64,000 bases of DNA from UBA5189 sp040389445 (lineage in GTDB: Bacteria; Chloroflexota; Limnocylindria; Limnocylindrales; CSP1-4), in contig JAZJZX010000008.1 in NCBI GenBank assembly GCA_040389445.1, forward strand, positions 43,062-107,061, given 5' to 3'. Of this stretch, positions 35,820 to 44,279 are shown piece after piece; position 1 is the first letter of the stretch; every line of letters begins with the position of its first letter. The notes beneath the pieces are model-generated. The model was not told the origin of the DNA. It saw only the letters and a list, made by a program, of their open reading frames with translations, and did no database searches. A program made the translations under genes and the position numbers.

Positions 35820-37196
35820 ATGGCGGGGACCGGCGAGGCGAAGGCGTCGCCCGGCATCGTCACATTTCTGTCGTTTCTCTTCCCGGGGCTGGGGCACCTC
35901 TACGCTCGACACACCCGTGCCGCGGCCGTATTCGCGATCCCGGTGCTCGTCCTCATCGGCTTCGTCCTGCTCCAGCTGCCCGGCGGCATCGATACCTTCG
36001 CAGCGCAGCTGATCGCGCCCTCGTTCGCCCTCGGCACATTGCTGGTCATCGTGGTCCTGGGCGTCTGGCGCCTCGTCTCCATCGGCCATGCCTTCCGGCT
36101 GTCACCCGTGGTGGCCCGCCGCCGACGCTCGGCCATCGCCGTCCTCCTGGCCGCGGTCATTGGTGTCGGCGCGATGCATGGCGTCGCCGGGTATTACGCG
36201 CTGCTGTTCTACGACGCCGGAACGCAGATCTTCGGGCCGGAGGCGACGCCGTCCCCGGGGCCGATCGCCGGGGCCAGCGAATCGCCGGGTCCCTCCGGGA
36301 GCTTCGGCCTGGAGACGCCATCCGTGACATTGCCCCCTCCGACCAACCGGGTCACCTTCCTGCTCACCGGAGTGGACTCGGCCCGCGATCGCACGCAGGC
36401 CCTCACGGACACCCTCCTCGTCGTGAGTGTCAATCGGGATACCGGGGAGGCGGTGATGCTGAGCATTCCGCGCGACACCTCGCGGTTCCCGATGTACTCG
36501 GGCGGGACGTACAACGGCAAGATCAACTCGCTCATGACCTACGCGGGCCTCCGCCCGAAGCAGTACCCGGACGGCGGGATGGGTACCCTCGCCAGGGAGA
36601 TCGGCTACCTCATCGGCGTACCCGTGAACTACTACGCGGCCATCAACCTCGACGGCTTCCAGTCGATGGTCGACCTGGTCGGCGGGGTGGACATCGTCAA
36701 TCCCAAGTGGATCCGGGATCCCGTCTACGACTGGTTCGACGGCACGCAGGGATTCACGCTGTCACCGGGAAAGCACCACCTCAATGGCAAGGTCGCGCTG
36801 GCCTACGTCCGCTCCCGGTACGGTGCCGGCGACAACGACTTCACCCGGGCGGCGCGGCAGCAGGAGCTGCTGGTGGCGCTGGCGTCCAAGATGGGCAGCA
36901 CGGACATGCTGGCCAAGCTCCCCCAGATCCTGAAGGTGGCCGCGAAGACAATCCGGACCGACTTTCCGGCGGACGAGATCCGTGACTACCTGATCCTCGC
37001 CAAGGAGATCGACAAGAGCAAGATCCAGAAGTTCGTCCTCGGTCCACCCTATGCGGTGCATCCGCCCACCAACTCGACCGGTGGCATCTACATCCTCGAA
37101 CTGCAGTTCGACGAGATCGCCGCGCTGTCCATACGACTCTTCGGCACCGACAGCCGGTATTTCAACGCGAACCCGTCGCCGTCGGTGGCGCCCTGA
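35820..37196 (+). CDS. LytR-CpsA-Psr family glycopolymer transferase
   Basis: A 458-residue protein. The first 130 residues carry three or four hydrophobic segments. They are followed by a Pro/Ser-rich linker and the LCP domain (about 170-410): FLLTGVDSARDRTQALTDT, LSIPRDTSRFPMY, GKINSLMTYAG, VNYYAAINLDGFQSMVDLVG and VALAYVRSRYGAGDNDFTRA. The Arg and Asp residues needed for pyrophosphate binding are present. LCP enzymes attach lipid-linked glycopolymers to the wall or to acceptors. ATG 35820 follows AGGCGGG closely; TTG 35790 is an alternative start. Confidence 0.9.
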   Translation: MAGTGEAKASPGIVTFLSFLFPGLGHLYARHTRAAAVFAIPVLVLIGFVLLQLPGGIDTFAAQLIAPSFALGTLLVIVVLGVWRLVSIGHAFRLSPVVARRRRSAIAVLLAAVIGVGAMHGVAGYYALLFYDAGTQIFGPEATPSPGPIAGASESPGPSGSFGLETPSVTLPPPTNRVTFLLTGVDSARDRTQALTDTLLVVSVNRDTGEAVMLSIPRDTSRFPMYSGGTYNGKINSLMTYAGLRPKQYPDGGMGTLAREIGYLIGVPVNYYAAINLDGFQSMVDLVGGVDIVNPKWIRDPVYDWFDGTQGFTLSPGKHHLNGKVALAYVRSRYGAGDNDFTRAARQQELLVALASKMGSTDMLAKLPQILKVAAKTIRTDFPADEIRDYLILAKEIDKSKIQKFVLGPPYAVHPPTNSTGGIYILELQFDEIAALSIRLFGTDSRYFNANPSPSVAP

Positions 37197-38314
37197 TGGT
37201 CCGCCGGCCGCCCGGCACGGTTCGGCTTCTCGGTCTCGTTGCAGCGCTGGCCGTCGGCTGTTCGCCCCAGACTCCGAGCGCATCGCCCGAGGTGACGAGA
37301 ACGCCCACCTCGCCGCCGGTCTCAGCCCCCGCGCCGACCGCCACGCCGACGGCCGGACCAACCGCCGAACCCAGCCCCAGCCCGGCCGGCGTGGCCCCGC
37401 TCGACGGCCTGCCTGCGGATCCCGCGCTGGCCAATCGACTTCCCGTGGCGGTCATGATCGACGACAACGTCATCGCCCGGCCGCAGTCGGGGTTCAACGC
37501 GGCCTCCATCGTCTACCAGGCCCCGGCCGACGGCGGCGAGGACCGGTACATGCTGGTCTTCCAGGAGATGGACGCGCCAGACATCGGGCCGGTCCGGAGC
37601 GGCCGCCCCTATTTCGTCTACTGGGCCGCCGAATACCGATCGGCGTTCGCCCACTACGGGGGTGACGAGAAGACCCTGAAGAAGGTCATTCCGCCGATCG
37701 CCAACAAGCTCATCTACAACCTCGACGCCCTGTTTGGCAGCGGGTCGGCATTTCACCGGATCAGCACCCGGAATGCCCCGCACAACGCCTACACCTCGAC
37801 CGCCAGCCTGTACCAGACGGCGGCGGCCAAGCGCTACCCGACCGAGATGATCGGCGGCCTGACGAACCGACTGTTCGCCGACGATGCGCCCGCGGCGGAC
37901 CGTCCGGCCAAGGGCTCCATCACCATTCCCTATGGCCGCGGCGCCGCCGGCTACACCTACGACCGCGCCTCGAACAGCTATCTGCGCAGCGTTGCCGGAA
38001 AGCCGCACATCGATCCGGTGGACAACAAGCAGGTGGTCGCCCGGAATGTCGTCGTCCTCTTCATGGCGCTCTCCATCGATCCGGAATCAGAGCGTGGTTA
38101 CTCCCGTCCGGCGCTCGCCCAGATCGGCAAGGGGACGGCCTGGGTCTTCCGGGACGGCTTGATCATCAAGGGCACCTGGAAGAAAGCCGACCAGGGCGGC
38201 CTGACCCAGTTCTTCGATGCCGCCGGCAAGGAGATCTCCCTCGTCCGCGGCCGGACCTTCATCCAGGTGGTTGCCATCGGAACGAAGGTCACCTACGAGG
38301 CTGGCGTCGGATAA
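37196..38314 (+). CDS. DUF3048 (YerB-like) lipoprotein
   Basis: A 372-residue protein with a lipoprotein signal: basic start MVRRPPG, a hydrophobic run and the lipobox ALAVGC around residue 22. A Thr/Pro/Ser-rich tether follows to about residue 65. The rest matches DUF3048: LPVAVMIDDNVIARPQSGF, MLVFQEMDAPDIGPVRSGRPYF (its middle part) and THNAY-type residues at NAPHNAYTS. The biochemical role of DUF3048 is not established. Its ATG overlaps the LCP stop (TGATG), linking it to envelope glycan assembly. Confidence 0.88.
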   Translation: MVRRPPGTVRLLGLVAALAVGCSPQTPSASPEVTRTPTSPPVSAPAPTATPTAGPTAEPSPSPAGVAPLDGLPADPALANRLPVAVMIDDNVIARPQSGFNAASIVYQAPADGGEDRYMLVFQEMDAPDIGPVRSGRPYFVYWAAEYRSAFAHYGGDEKTLKKVIPPIANKLIYNLDALFGSGSAFHRISTRNAPHNAYTSTASLYQTAAAKRYPTEMIGGLTNRLFADDAPAADRPAKGSITIPYGRGAAGYTYDRASNSYLRSVAGKPHIDPVDNKQVVARNVVVLFMALSIDPESERGYSRPALAQIGKGTAWVFRDGLIIKGTWKKADQGGLTQFFDAAGKEISLVRGRTFIQVVAIGTKVTYEAGVG

Positions 38315-38368
38315 TCTGGGTCGCCTGCCCGCGATTGGCGAGATTTGCCAACCCATCCGAGGAACGTC

Positions 38369-39481
38369 GTGCCAGCGCCCAGTCACGCCGCGATCCGTTT
38401 TCACGCGCCTGCCCTCCCGGACATCGACGGGTTTCTGGACGACGCCCGTGAGATCGTGGAATCGGGCTGGCTGAGCGATGGTCGCCGCGTGGGTGCGCTT
38501 GAAGCCCGGTTCGCGGAGCTCTGTGGCGCTCCTGTCGCCGTTGCCGTTTCGAATTGCTCGGACGGCCTGATCGCCGCCCTCAGTACGCTCGTCGAGCCCG
38601 GCACGGAAGTCATCCTGCCCGGGTACACCTACCTCGCGACCTGGCAATCCGTTCGATGGGCCGGCCTGACGCCGGTCATCGCCGATGTCGATGATCAGGG
38701 GCTGCTCGACCCGGCCGCCGTGGCAGCCGCGCTGACGCCGCGGACGGGCGCCATCCTTCCGGTCCACCTGGCCGGCCGGCCTGCACCGATCCACGCGCTC
38801 CGGATGATCGCCGATCGGGCCGGCGTCCCGATCATCGCCGATGCCGCTCACGCAGCGGGAGCACGAACGGCGAGCGGGCCGGTTGGCCGTGACGGCGATG
38901 CCGAGGTCTTCAGCATTGGCGCCACCAAACAGGTCGGCGCCGGGGAAGGCGGACTCGTGACGGTGCGAGACCCGGAACGCGGTGACCAGGTCCGGCGGTT
39001 CGCACGCCAGGGCCACCAGCCCGGTGGGATGGACGCCATCGGTCCGGGCATGAACCTGCGCCTCGGCGAGTTGACCGCCGCGCTGGCCGTTCGGCTCCTC
39101 GACGGCCTCGAGGCGCAGCTCCGAAGGCGCGAGGCAATCCACGACCGGTATGCCGCCGCCTGGACGGACCTGCCACTGAGACTGTCCGCGGCGGGCCCCG
39201 ACGAGCGCTCTGCGCACAAGGACCAGCTGGTCTGGGTGGACGACCCCCGCGATCGCGACCCGCTGCGGGGGCACCTCGCGACGGCAGGCATCGAGACGCG
39301 GCCGTACTACACCGTGGCCGTCCCGGATCTCACCGTGTTCGATGGCGTGGTCGCTTCCGCAGACCGGAGCCGCGCCCTGGCCCTGCGGTCATTCGCCGTT
39401 CCGATTCACCCCCGGCTGACCGACGACGAGGTCGACCGGATCATTGCTGCCGTCAGGGCGTTCTACCAGGGCCGGTGGTGA
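38369..39481 (+). CDS. DegT/DnrJ/EryC1/StrS family aminotransferase
   Basis: A 370-residue PLP enzyme of the sugar aminotransferase family, which aminates keto-sugar nucleotides. ESGWLSDGRRVGALEARFAE, SNCSDGLIAAL, LPGYTYLATWQSV, IIADAAHAAGA and FSIGATKQVGAGEGGLV (with the PLP lysine) are family landmarks. GTG 38369 has CGAGGA five bases upstream; TTG 38345 would add eight residues. It leads a small group with a glycosyltransferase and a NeuD-type acetyltransferase, suggesting an N-acylated amino sugar. Confidence 0.9.
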   Translation: MPAPSHAAIRFHAPALPDIDGFLDDAREIVESGWLSDGRRVGALEARFAELCGAPVAVAVSNCSDGLIAALSTLVEPGTEVILPGYTYLATWQSVRWAGLTPVIADVDDQGLLDPAAVAAALTPRTGAILPVHLAGRPAPIHALRMIADRAGVPIIADAAHAAGARTASGPVGRDGDAEVFSIGATKQVGAGEGGLVTVRDPERGDQVRRFARQGHQPGGMDAIGPGMNLRLGELTAALAVRLLDGLEAQLRRREAIHDRYAAAWTDLPLRLSAAGPDERSAHKDQLVWVDDPRDRDPLRGHLATAGIETRPYYTVAVPDLTVFDGVVASADRSRALALRSFAVPIHPRLTDDEVDRIIAAVRAFYQGRW

Positions 39482-40485
39482 CGGCTGCGACCTCCGTCGC
39501 CATCGCACCGGGCGCGACGGACCCGCTCTCCTCGTCCCTGGTCCGCGCCATCGCCGATACGGTGCGGGAACTCGGGCTTGACGCGCCTCCGGTGGCCTCG
39601 CGGCACGAGGAGCGGCTGCCCGACGCGCTGATCTCGGTCGGGCTCCCCCTGCTGTACCACGACTCGCGTGATGGATCCGCGGCCACGCGCCAGATCGCGT
39701 GGTTCGGCGAGCCGCTGCCGCGCCGACCCGACGGCGTCGGTCGGCCGGCACCATTCGGCCGGCCCGTGATGGCTGCGGCGTTGCGAAGACTGGGACGTCC
39801 CGGACGGCTCGTTCGCGGGGTGCCGCTTCCGGCGCGCCTCGATGGGCTCCGGGCCGCTGCCTACGTCGAGCGCGAGCGTCAGGTGAACCTCGCGGCGGCA
39901 CTTCGTCGCGCCAGGGCCGTGGACCTCGTCGTGGTGACGAGCCGCGATCGCGCGGCGGTTCTGGCAGGATTCGGCATTGCCGCCCGGGTCGTCCCGTTCG
40001 GCTACCACCCGACCCTTGCAGGGCCCATCGTCACGGACACCGACGGGCGGGACATTCCCGCCGTCGCGTTCGGATCCGGGCTCACCTGGTCGAGCCGCCG
40101 CGCGAGGGGCTTGCAGGCGTGCGCGAAGCACCTTGGGCCGGACCGTCTGGTCCTCGCAGGTGCGACATGGGGGAAGGAACGCGATGGATTGCTCCGCCGG
40201 AGCCGCATCCTCCTCGACGTCCATCGGATCCCCGGCAACTTCATCGGCCTCCGGATTCTCTTCGCTGCCGCCGCAGGGGCAGTCCTCGTGACCGAGCCGC
40301 TGGACGATCCTCATCCATTCGTGCCCGGCCGACACTTTGTCGAGGCACCGCTGGATGCCCTCGCCCAGGCGGTGGACGAGCTCCTGGCCGACGAGCATCG
40401 ACGGCAACAGATTGTTGAAGCCTCCCAGACCTTCATCACCGGGCCGCTGTCGATGGCCGCATCCGTGCGCGCGGTGCTTGCGTGA
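39478..40485 (+). CDS. Glycosyltransferase-like protein (GT-B fold, family uncertain)
   Basis: A 335-residue protein. The C-terminal half has GSGLTWSSRRARGLQACAKH, LVLAGATWGKERDGLLRRSRI, LLDVHRIPGNFIGLRILFAAA and EPLDDPHPFVPGRHFVEAPLD. This arrangement resembles the donor domain of CgeB/DUF3880-like glycosyltransferases. The N-terminal half is not recognised. GTG 39478 overlaps the aminotransferase stop and its own stop overlaps the next gene, so the three are co-translated. Confidence 0.6.
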   Translation: MTAATSVAIAPGATDPLSSSLVRAIADTVRELGLDAPPVASRHEERLPDALISVGLPLLYHDSRDGSAATRQIAWFGEPLPRRPDGVGRPAPFGRPVMAAALRRLGRPGRLVRGVPLPARLDGLRAAAYVERERQVNLAAALRRARAVDLVVVTSRDRAAVLAGFGIAARVVPFGYHPTLAGPIVTDTDGRDIPAVAFGSGLTWSSRRARGLQACAKHLGPDRLVLAGATWGKERDGLLRRSRILLDVHRIPGNFIGLRILFAAAAGAVLVTEPLDDPHPFVPGRHFVEAPLDALAQAVDELLADEHRRQQIVEASQTFITGPLSMAASVRAVLA

Positions 40486-41129
40486 CCCGCCTCGCCTCAC
40501 CCGGCGACCGGGTCATCCTGGTGGGAGCGGGTCGATTCGCCGAGGAGATCACCGACCTGGCGGCCGATGCGGGCGTAATCGTCGTCGGCTGGATCGAGGG
40601 GCTCGATCAAACCAGAGCGGACGCCGCCCATGATCCACCGATCATCTGGGTGGGCGACCAGGCAGCCTTCGAGCCGCAGCTGCCGATCCTGCCGGCCATC
40701 GGTGCCGTCCGCCGCCGCGCACTCGTGGAACGTCTCGTCGCCGAGGGACGGAACCTCGCAACCATCGTCCATCCATCGGCCGTGATCGCCGGGACCGCAG
40801 CCCTCGAGGCTGGATGCGTCGTCTTCCCGAACGCCGTGGTCGGAGCGCGAGCCAGGATCTGCTCCGGAACCATCGTGAACCGCGGCGCCCTCATCGGCCA
40901 TCACGTGACGATCGGTGCCGGGTCATTCGTCGGTCCCGGCGCCATCGTGGGCGGCGGCGTGGTCCTCGGCGAGCAGGTCCAGGTCGGAATCGGTGCGGTG
41001 ATCCGGGACGATCGGCGCGTCGGGGACCGAGCCATCATCGGTGCCGGTGCGGTGGCGGTCGCCGACGTGGCACCAGACGTGACGGTGGTCGGTGTTCCCG
41101 CGAAACCAGTCACCCTTCGGTCCGGTTGA
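40482..41129 (+). CDS. NeuD/PglD-type sugar acetyltransferase
   Basis: A 215-residue protein. The N-terminal Rossmann-like part RVILVGAGRFAEEITDLAA is followed by a left-handed beta helix of hexapeptide repeats (GTIVNRGALIGHHVTIGAGSF and onward, in short), with the catalytic histidine expected in GALIGHHVTIG. It ends with VGVPAKPV. These enzymes N-acetylate amino-sugar nucleotides using acetyl-CoA. The location after a DegT aminotransferase fits an aminate-then-acetylate route. GTG 40482 overlaps the preceding stop by four bases. Confidence 0.87.
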   Translation: MTRLASPGDRVILVGAGRFAEEITDLAADAGVIVVGWIEGLDQTRADAAHDPPIIWVGDQAAFEPQLPILPAIGAVRRRALVERLVAEGRNLATIVHPSAVIAGTAALEAGCVVFPNAVVGARARICSGTIVNRGALIGHHVTIGAGSFVGPGAIVGGGVVLGEQVQVGIGAVIRDDRRVGDRAIIGAGAVAVADVAPDVTVVGVPAKPVTLRSG

Positions 41130-41133
41130 TCCA

Positions 41134-41976
41134 ATGGCCGACGAACTGATCATCAACCTGGCACCGACGGGCATGGTCCCGACGCGTGCCGACTCCCCGC
41201 ACGTGCCGCTGACACCGGAGGCAGTTGCCGCCGAGGTCCGTCGGTGTGTCGACCTGGGCGTCTCCATCGTCCACGTCCATCCCCGCGACGCCGCGGGACA
41301 GCCGTCCCAGGACCCCCAGCTGGCCGCCGAATTCATCCGGGCGATCCGCACCACGGCCCCCAGCGTCGTCGTCGGCATCACCACCAGCGGGCGCGTCAAT
41401 CCCGCCCTTCGCGAACGAGCGGCGGTCCTCGCCCTCGAGGGTGACGCACGCCCGGAGATGGCGAGCCTCACGCTCGGCTCGATGAACTTTCCGCGTCAGG
41501 CGTCGGTGAACGCTCCGGAGACCATCCACGGCCTCGCGGAGCGGATGGCGGAGCGGGGGATCGTCCCCGAGTGGGAGGTGTTCGACGCCGGGATGCTGGA
41601 CTACGCGGGCTATCTGCGTGGCAAGGGCCTCCTGGGTGACCCGGTCTACGCGAACCTGCTGCTGGGCTCGCTCGGAACGCTCGCTGCGACACCCGCGAAC
41701 CTCGCGCTGCTGGTGGATCGTCTCCCGGCCGGAGCCACGTGGTCCGGTGCCGGGATCGGGCGCTATCAGTTCCTCATCAACCGGCTTTCCATTGCGATGG
41801 GTGGACACGTGCGGGTGGGCCTGGAGGACAACCTCTGGTTCGACGACGCCCGGACGGAACTGGCGACCAATGCCCGGCTCGTCGAGCGCGTGGTCGCCAT
41901 CGGCCGATCGATGGGGCGCGAACCGGCGTCACCGGCCCAGGTTCGCGAACGGCTGGGGATCCTGTCCCTGGACTGA
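41134..41976 (+). CDS. BKACE family beta-keto acid cleavage enzyme (DUF849)
   Basis: A 280-residue TIM-barrel enzyme of the BKACE family, which cleaves beta-keto acids with acetyl-CoA as co-substrate. LIINLAPTGMVPTR, VHVHPRDAAGQPSQD (zinc-binding histidines), VVGITTSGRVNP, YQFLINRLSIAMGGHVRVGL and GLEDNLWFDDA are its landmarks. ATG 41134 starts just before the first conserved strand; GTG 41092 is an alternative overlapping the acetyltransferase gene. Keto acid specificity cannot be assigned. It may simply be the last gene of the aminosugar unit. Confidence 0.88.
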   Translation: MADELIINLAPTGMVPTRADSPHVPLTPEAVAAEVRRCVDLGVSIVHVHPRDAAGQPSQDPQLAAEFIRAIRTTAPSVVVGITTSGRVNPALRERAAVLALEGDARPEMASLTLGSMNFPRQASVNAPETIHGLAERMAERGIVPEWEVFDAGMLDYAGYLRGKGLLGDPVYANLLLGSLGTLAATPANLALLVDRLPAGATWSGAGIGRYQFLINRLSIAMGGHVRVGLEDNLWFDDARTELATNARLVERVVAIGRSMGREPASPAQVRERLGILSLD

Positions 41977-42003
41977 CTTCCCCGTGACGGACAGCCCCCG
42001 TTC

Positions 42004-43449
42004 CTATGCAAAGAGGTCCGCGACCGTGCGGAGGATCACACCCTCCGCCTGGGCGCGAACACGGAACCCGTCTGTGAACCCCTCGCGCGTGTAAAGGACG
42101 AGTTTCGTGCGAGCGGGGTCGTACCCGGGGACGTTGGCGACGGTCCGGCGTAGTTGCGCAAGAGCGGCACCGTCCTCGGGTCCCGTGCTCCATTTGGCCT
42201 CGCCCGCGATGACGAGCCGATTCCCGTCATAGCCGACCATTTCGATCTCGCCTTCGCGTGTCCGCCGGGTGCCGGGATGCCGCTCGTCGGGTACCGGGCC
42301 CCACCAGGCGCCGATCATCGCGCGGGCCGGGAACTCCGGGTCCGTGCCCACCGAGCGGCGCGCGTGCTCGCGGACGGCATCCTCGAAGGCCGGCCTGGAC
42401 ACAAAATGGTCGAGCTCATCGCGGACACGGCCTCGAAAGACCTCCGCGGCGCGGCGCGCCTCGAGGTCGGTGCGGTTCGCGCGCACGAACTCGAACCAGG
42501 CTCGCAGGTAGTGGTCACCGAGCCTCCAGATCCCGCGGCGTGACCCCTCGGCGGAGCCCATCGGTTTGAGGTGCTCGACCATGTGGAGGCGACCGAGCTG
42601 GTTGAGGTACTTGCTGACCATTCGCGACTCGATCCCCACCCGATCGGCGATATCGGACTGGCGCGTCTTCCCTCCGGCCACCGCCGCGATGATCGAGAGG
42701 TATGTCGCGGCATCGGCCCCGAGTTCCTCCTTGATCATCAACTCGGCTTCCTCGTAGAGGACCGCGCCCTTGCGCAGGAATCGGTTCGTCATGTTCCACT
42801 CGAGCGACCGCGTGGGGTCCCACTGCTCGAGGTAGTAGGGAACACCTCCGAGCAGCGCCCACGCCCGCAGCCGGTCCGCGGGTGACCAGTCGGGGAAGAA
42901 CCCAGCGGCGTCTCGGTAGCCGAGCGGCGGGAGCTGCTCGCCCCACGTGCGCCGCCCATAGAGGGGGCCGTGGAGGACGTGGCGTTCATACAGTCTGATC
43001 TGGCTCCCCGCGATCACGAGGAAAAGCGGAAGGTCCTCACGCCGGATGTCCTCGATCGCGTCCTGGAGGAGGGATGGCAGGCGCGGCGTTGAAACCACGA
43101 GCCGCGGGAACTCATCGAGGATGAGGAGCAGTGGATGCCCTTCGCGCTTCGCGTCGCGAGCGAGTCGGAGGATCGTGGCGATGGCCGCGTCCCAGTTCGC
43201 AAGGGGCTGCGCGCGCAGCGCGGCGTCATCGCGGTAGGCCAGGATGCGGTCCGTGAGCCGGGCGAGCTGTTCGGTGGCGGTCCCTTCGTCGGCCTGGAAG
43301 GTGATCGTGGGCTTGCCGGTCGAGAACTCGTCGAGCAAGCGCGTCTTGCCGACACGCCGACGACCCCATAGGAGCGCGAGCTGGAACCGTACCCCCCATA
43401 GCTCCTCGAGCGCCTCCAGCTCGTCCCGGCGATCCACGAACGCGGTCAT
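42004..43449 (-). CDS. Archaeal-type AAA ATPase with C-terminal DUF234 nuclease-like domain
   Basis: A 481-residue STAND/AAA-type ATPase of the PF01637 group. Walker A is LALLWGRRRVGKTRLLDEF and Walker B LLLILDEFPRL. A winged-helix stretch follows (SDIADRVGIESRMVSKYLNQ). The C-terminal DUF234 region has REGEIEMVGYDGNRLVIAGEAKW, which fits a PD-(D/E)XK-like core. The function of this family is not settled; members are common in archaea and scattered in mobile regions of bacteria. ATG 43449 has GGAGG eight bases upstream, and a duplicated palindrome precedes it. Confidence 0.87.
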   Translation of the reverse strand: MTAFVDRRDELEALEELWGVRFQLALLWGRRRVGKTRLLDEFSTGKPTITFQADEGTATEQLARLTDRILAYRDDAALRAQPLANWDAAIATILRLARDAKREGHPLLLILDEFPRLVVSTPRLPSLLQDAIEDIRREDLPLFLVIAGSQIRLYERHVLHGPLYGRRTWGEQLPPLGYRDAAGFFPDWSPADRLRAWALLGGVPYYLEQWDPTRSLEWNMTNRFLRKGAVLYEEAELMIKEELGADAATYLSIIAAVAGGKTRQSDIADRVGIESRMVSKYLNQLGRLHMVEHLKPMGSAEGSRRGIWRLGDHYLRAWFEFVRANRTDLEARRAAEVFRGRVRDELDHFVSRPAFEDAVREHARRSVGTDPEFPARAMIGAWWGPVPDERHPGTRRTREGEIEMVGYDGNRLVIAGEAKWSTGPEDGAALAQLRRTVANVPGYDPARTKLVLYTREGFTDGFRVRAQAEGVILRTVADLFA

Positions 43450-43474
43450 CGCGACGACCTCCAAACGACGGCTG

Positions 43475-43503
43475 CTACTGATGAGTAGCCTACTGATGGG
43501 TAG
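43475..43503. promoter_or_regulatory. Duplicated palindromic operator candidate upstream of the ATPase gene
   Basis: CTACTGATGAGTAG (43475-43488) and CTACTGATGGGTAG (43490-43503) are near-identical 14-bp elements one base apart. Each has inverted ends (CTACT/AGTAG and CTAC/GTAG). Their A+T content stands out in this GC-rich DNA. They sit 26 bases upstream of the ATPase start, where a repressor or autoregulator would act. The 15-bp start-to-start phase is about one and a half helix turns. Confidence 0.6.
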
Positions 43504-43793
43504 TCTATGGCGCATTCACGAGAGGCGCAAGGCGCCGCTGGACGCGGTCTTTGCAGACGACATCAAGCCGCGCCTCGACCAGGCGTGGTGGTCACGCGCC
43601 ATCGCCTCCGAGAGAGCCGGGACCCGAACGTCATCCTCCGCGTCGTGCACTCGTTCGCGGCCTCCCGGCCGCCTGGCCACGTTGCACCGCAGGACGCGTC
43701 GATCTGGCGCCTGACACGCGAGATCGCCGACGTCACGAAAACGCCTACTGTAAGGTGATGCGACGAGCTTCCGAAAGCGAGGGCAGCAGCGCG
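43504..43793 (+). other. Intergenic stretch with possible frameshifted gene remnant
   Basis: No intact gene is convincing here. Two short plus-strand frames read like real protein: RRKAPLDAVFADDIKPRLDQ near 43530-43590 and, in another frame, SRDPNVILRVVHSFAAS to about 43750. Together they suggest a decayed gene with a frameshift near 43610. The downstream end has TACTGT at 43746-43751, six bases before ATG 43758. The original function is not recognisable. Confidence 0.3.
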
Positions 43794-44018
43794 ATGACGA
43801 AGAGTAGGCCCTTGGTGACGCGATCGGCCGATCGAGCGTGGGGAGCCGCGGTGTTCGCGGGAACCCGCGTTCCAGTGGACACGATGTTCGAGTATCTCGA
43901 GGCCGGCGACACGCTGGACGAGTTCCTGCGGCAGTTCCCGACGGTCAGGCGACAGCAGGCACTCGCCGTGTTGGAGGTCGCGAGGCAACGGGCCAAGGAC
44001 GAAGCCCTGCCAGCGTGA
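43794..44018 (+). CDS. DUF433 family antitoxin
   Basis: A 74-residue protein with the DUF433 signature: AAVFAGTRVPVDTMFEYLEA followed by DEFLRQFPTVRRQQALAVLE. DUF433 proteins are short winged-helix antitoxins usually paired with a DUF5615 PIN-like toxin. GAGGG lies about ten bases upstream of ATG 43794. ATG 43758, six bases after TACTGT, is an alternative that would give a leaderless message and twelve more residues. The expected toxin gene follows with a GTGA overlap but is broken. Confidence 0.82.
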   Translation: MTKSRPLVTRSADRAWGAAVFAGTRVPVDTMFEYLEAGDTLDEFLRQFPTVRRQQALAVLEVARQRAKDEALPA

Positions 44019-44197
44019 AGGTCATTCTCGACGAGATGCTGCCAGCCGGCGTCGCCGGTCTGCTTCCCGGCCACCAGGTGACCACCGTGAAACAGGCTGG
44101 CTACACGGGATGCCCAGTCACGGCACAGGCCGCGCGGATCCAGGATGCGGTCACGAACGCGAGGCCCGGGACCGTCACGCGACTGGGTCTCGGGTAA
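44015..44197 (+). pseudogene. Truncated DUF5615 PIN-like toxin
   Basis: GTG 44015 overlaps the antitoxin stop and opens a 60-residue frame starting VKVILDEMLPAGVAGLLPGH, then TTVKQAGYTG. This is the N-terminal third of a DUF5615 PIN-like toxin (normally about 110-120 residues). After GYTG the similarity stops and the frame ends at TAA 44195-44197. Downstream, another frame ends in KAVFRPEGVVLLDPF, so an internal rearrangement is possible. The catalytic acidic residues of the second half are missing. Confidence 0.6.
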
Positions 44198-44279
44198 GGC
44201 AGTCTTCCGCCCCGAGGGCGTGGTGTTGCTGGACCCGTTCTGATCCCCGCAACGGTTGTTGACGGCGATCGCCCGCGCC

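Noticed and set aside
44198..44279. tRNA remnant or attachment site near the truncated toxin
   Set aside because: GCAACGGTTGTTG is a small dyad, but no cloverleaf, T-loop or duplicated end could be found.
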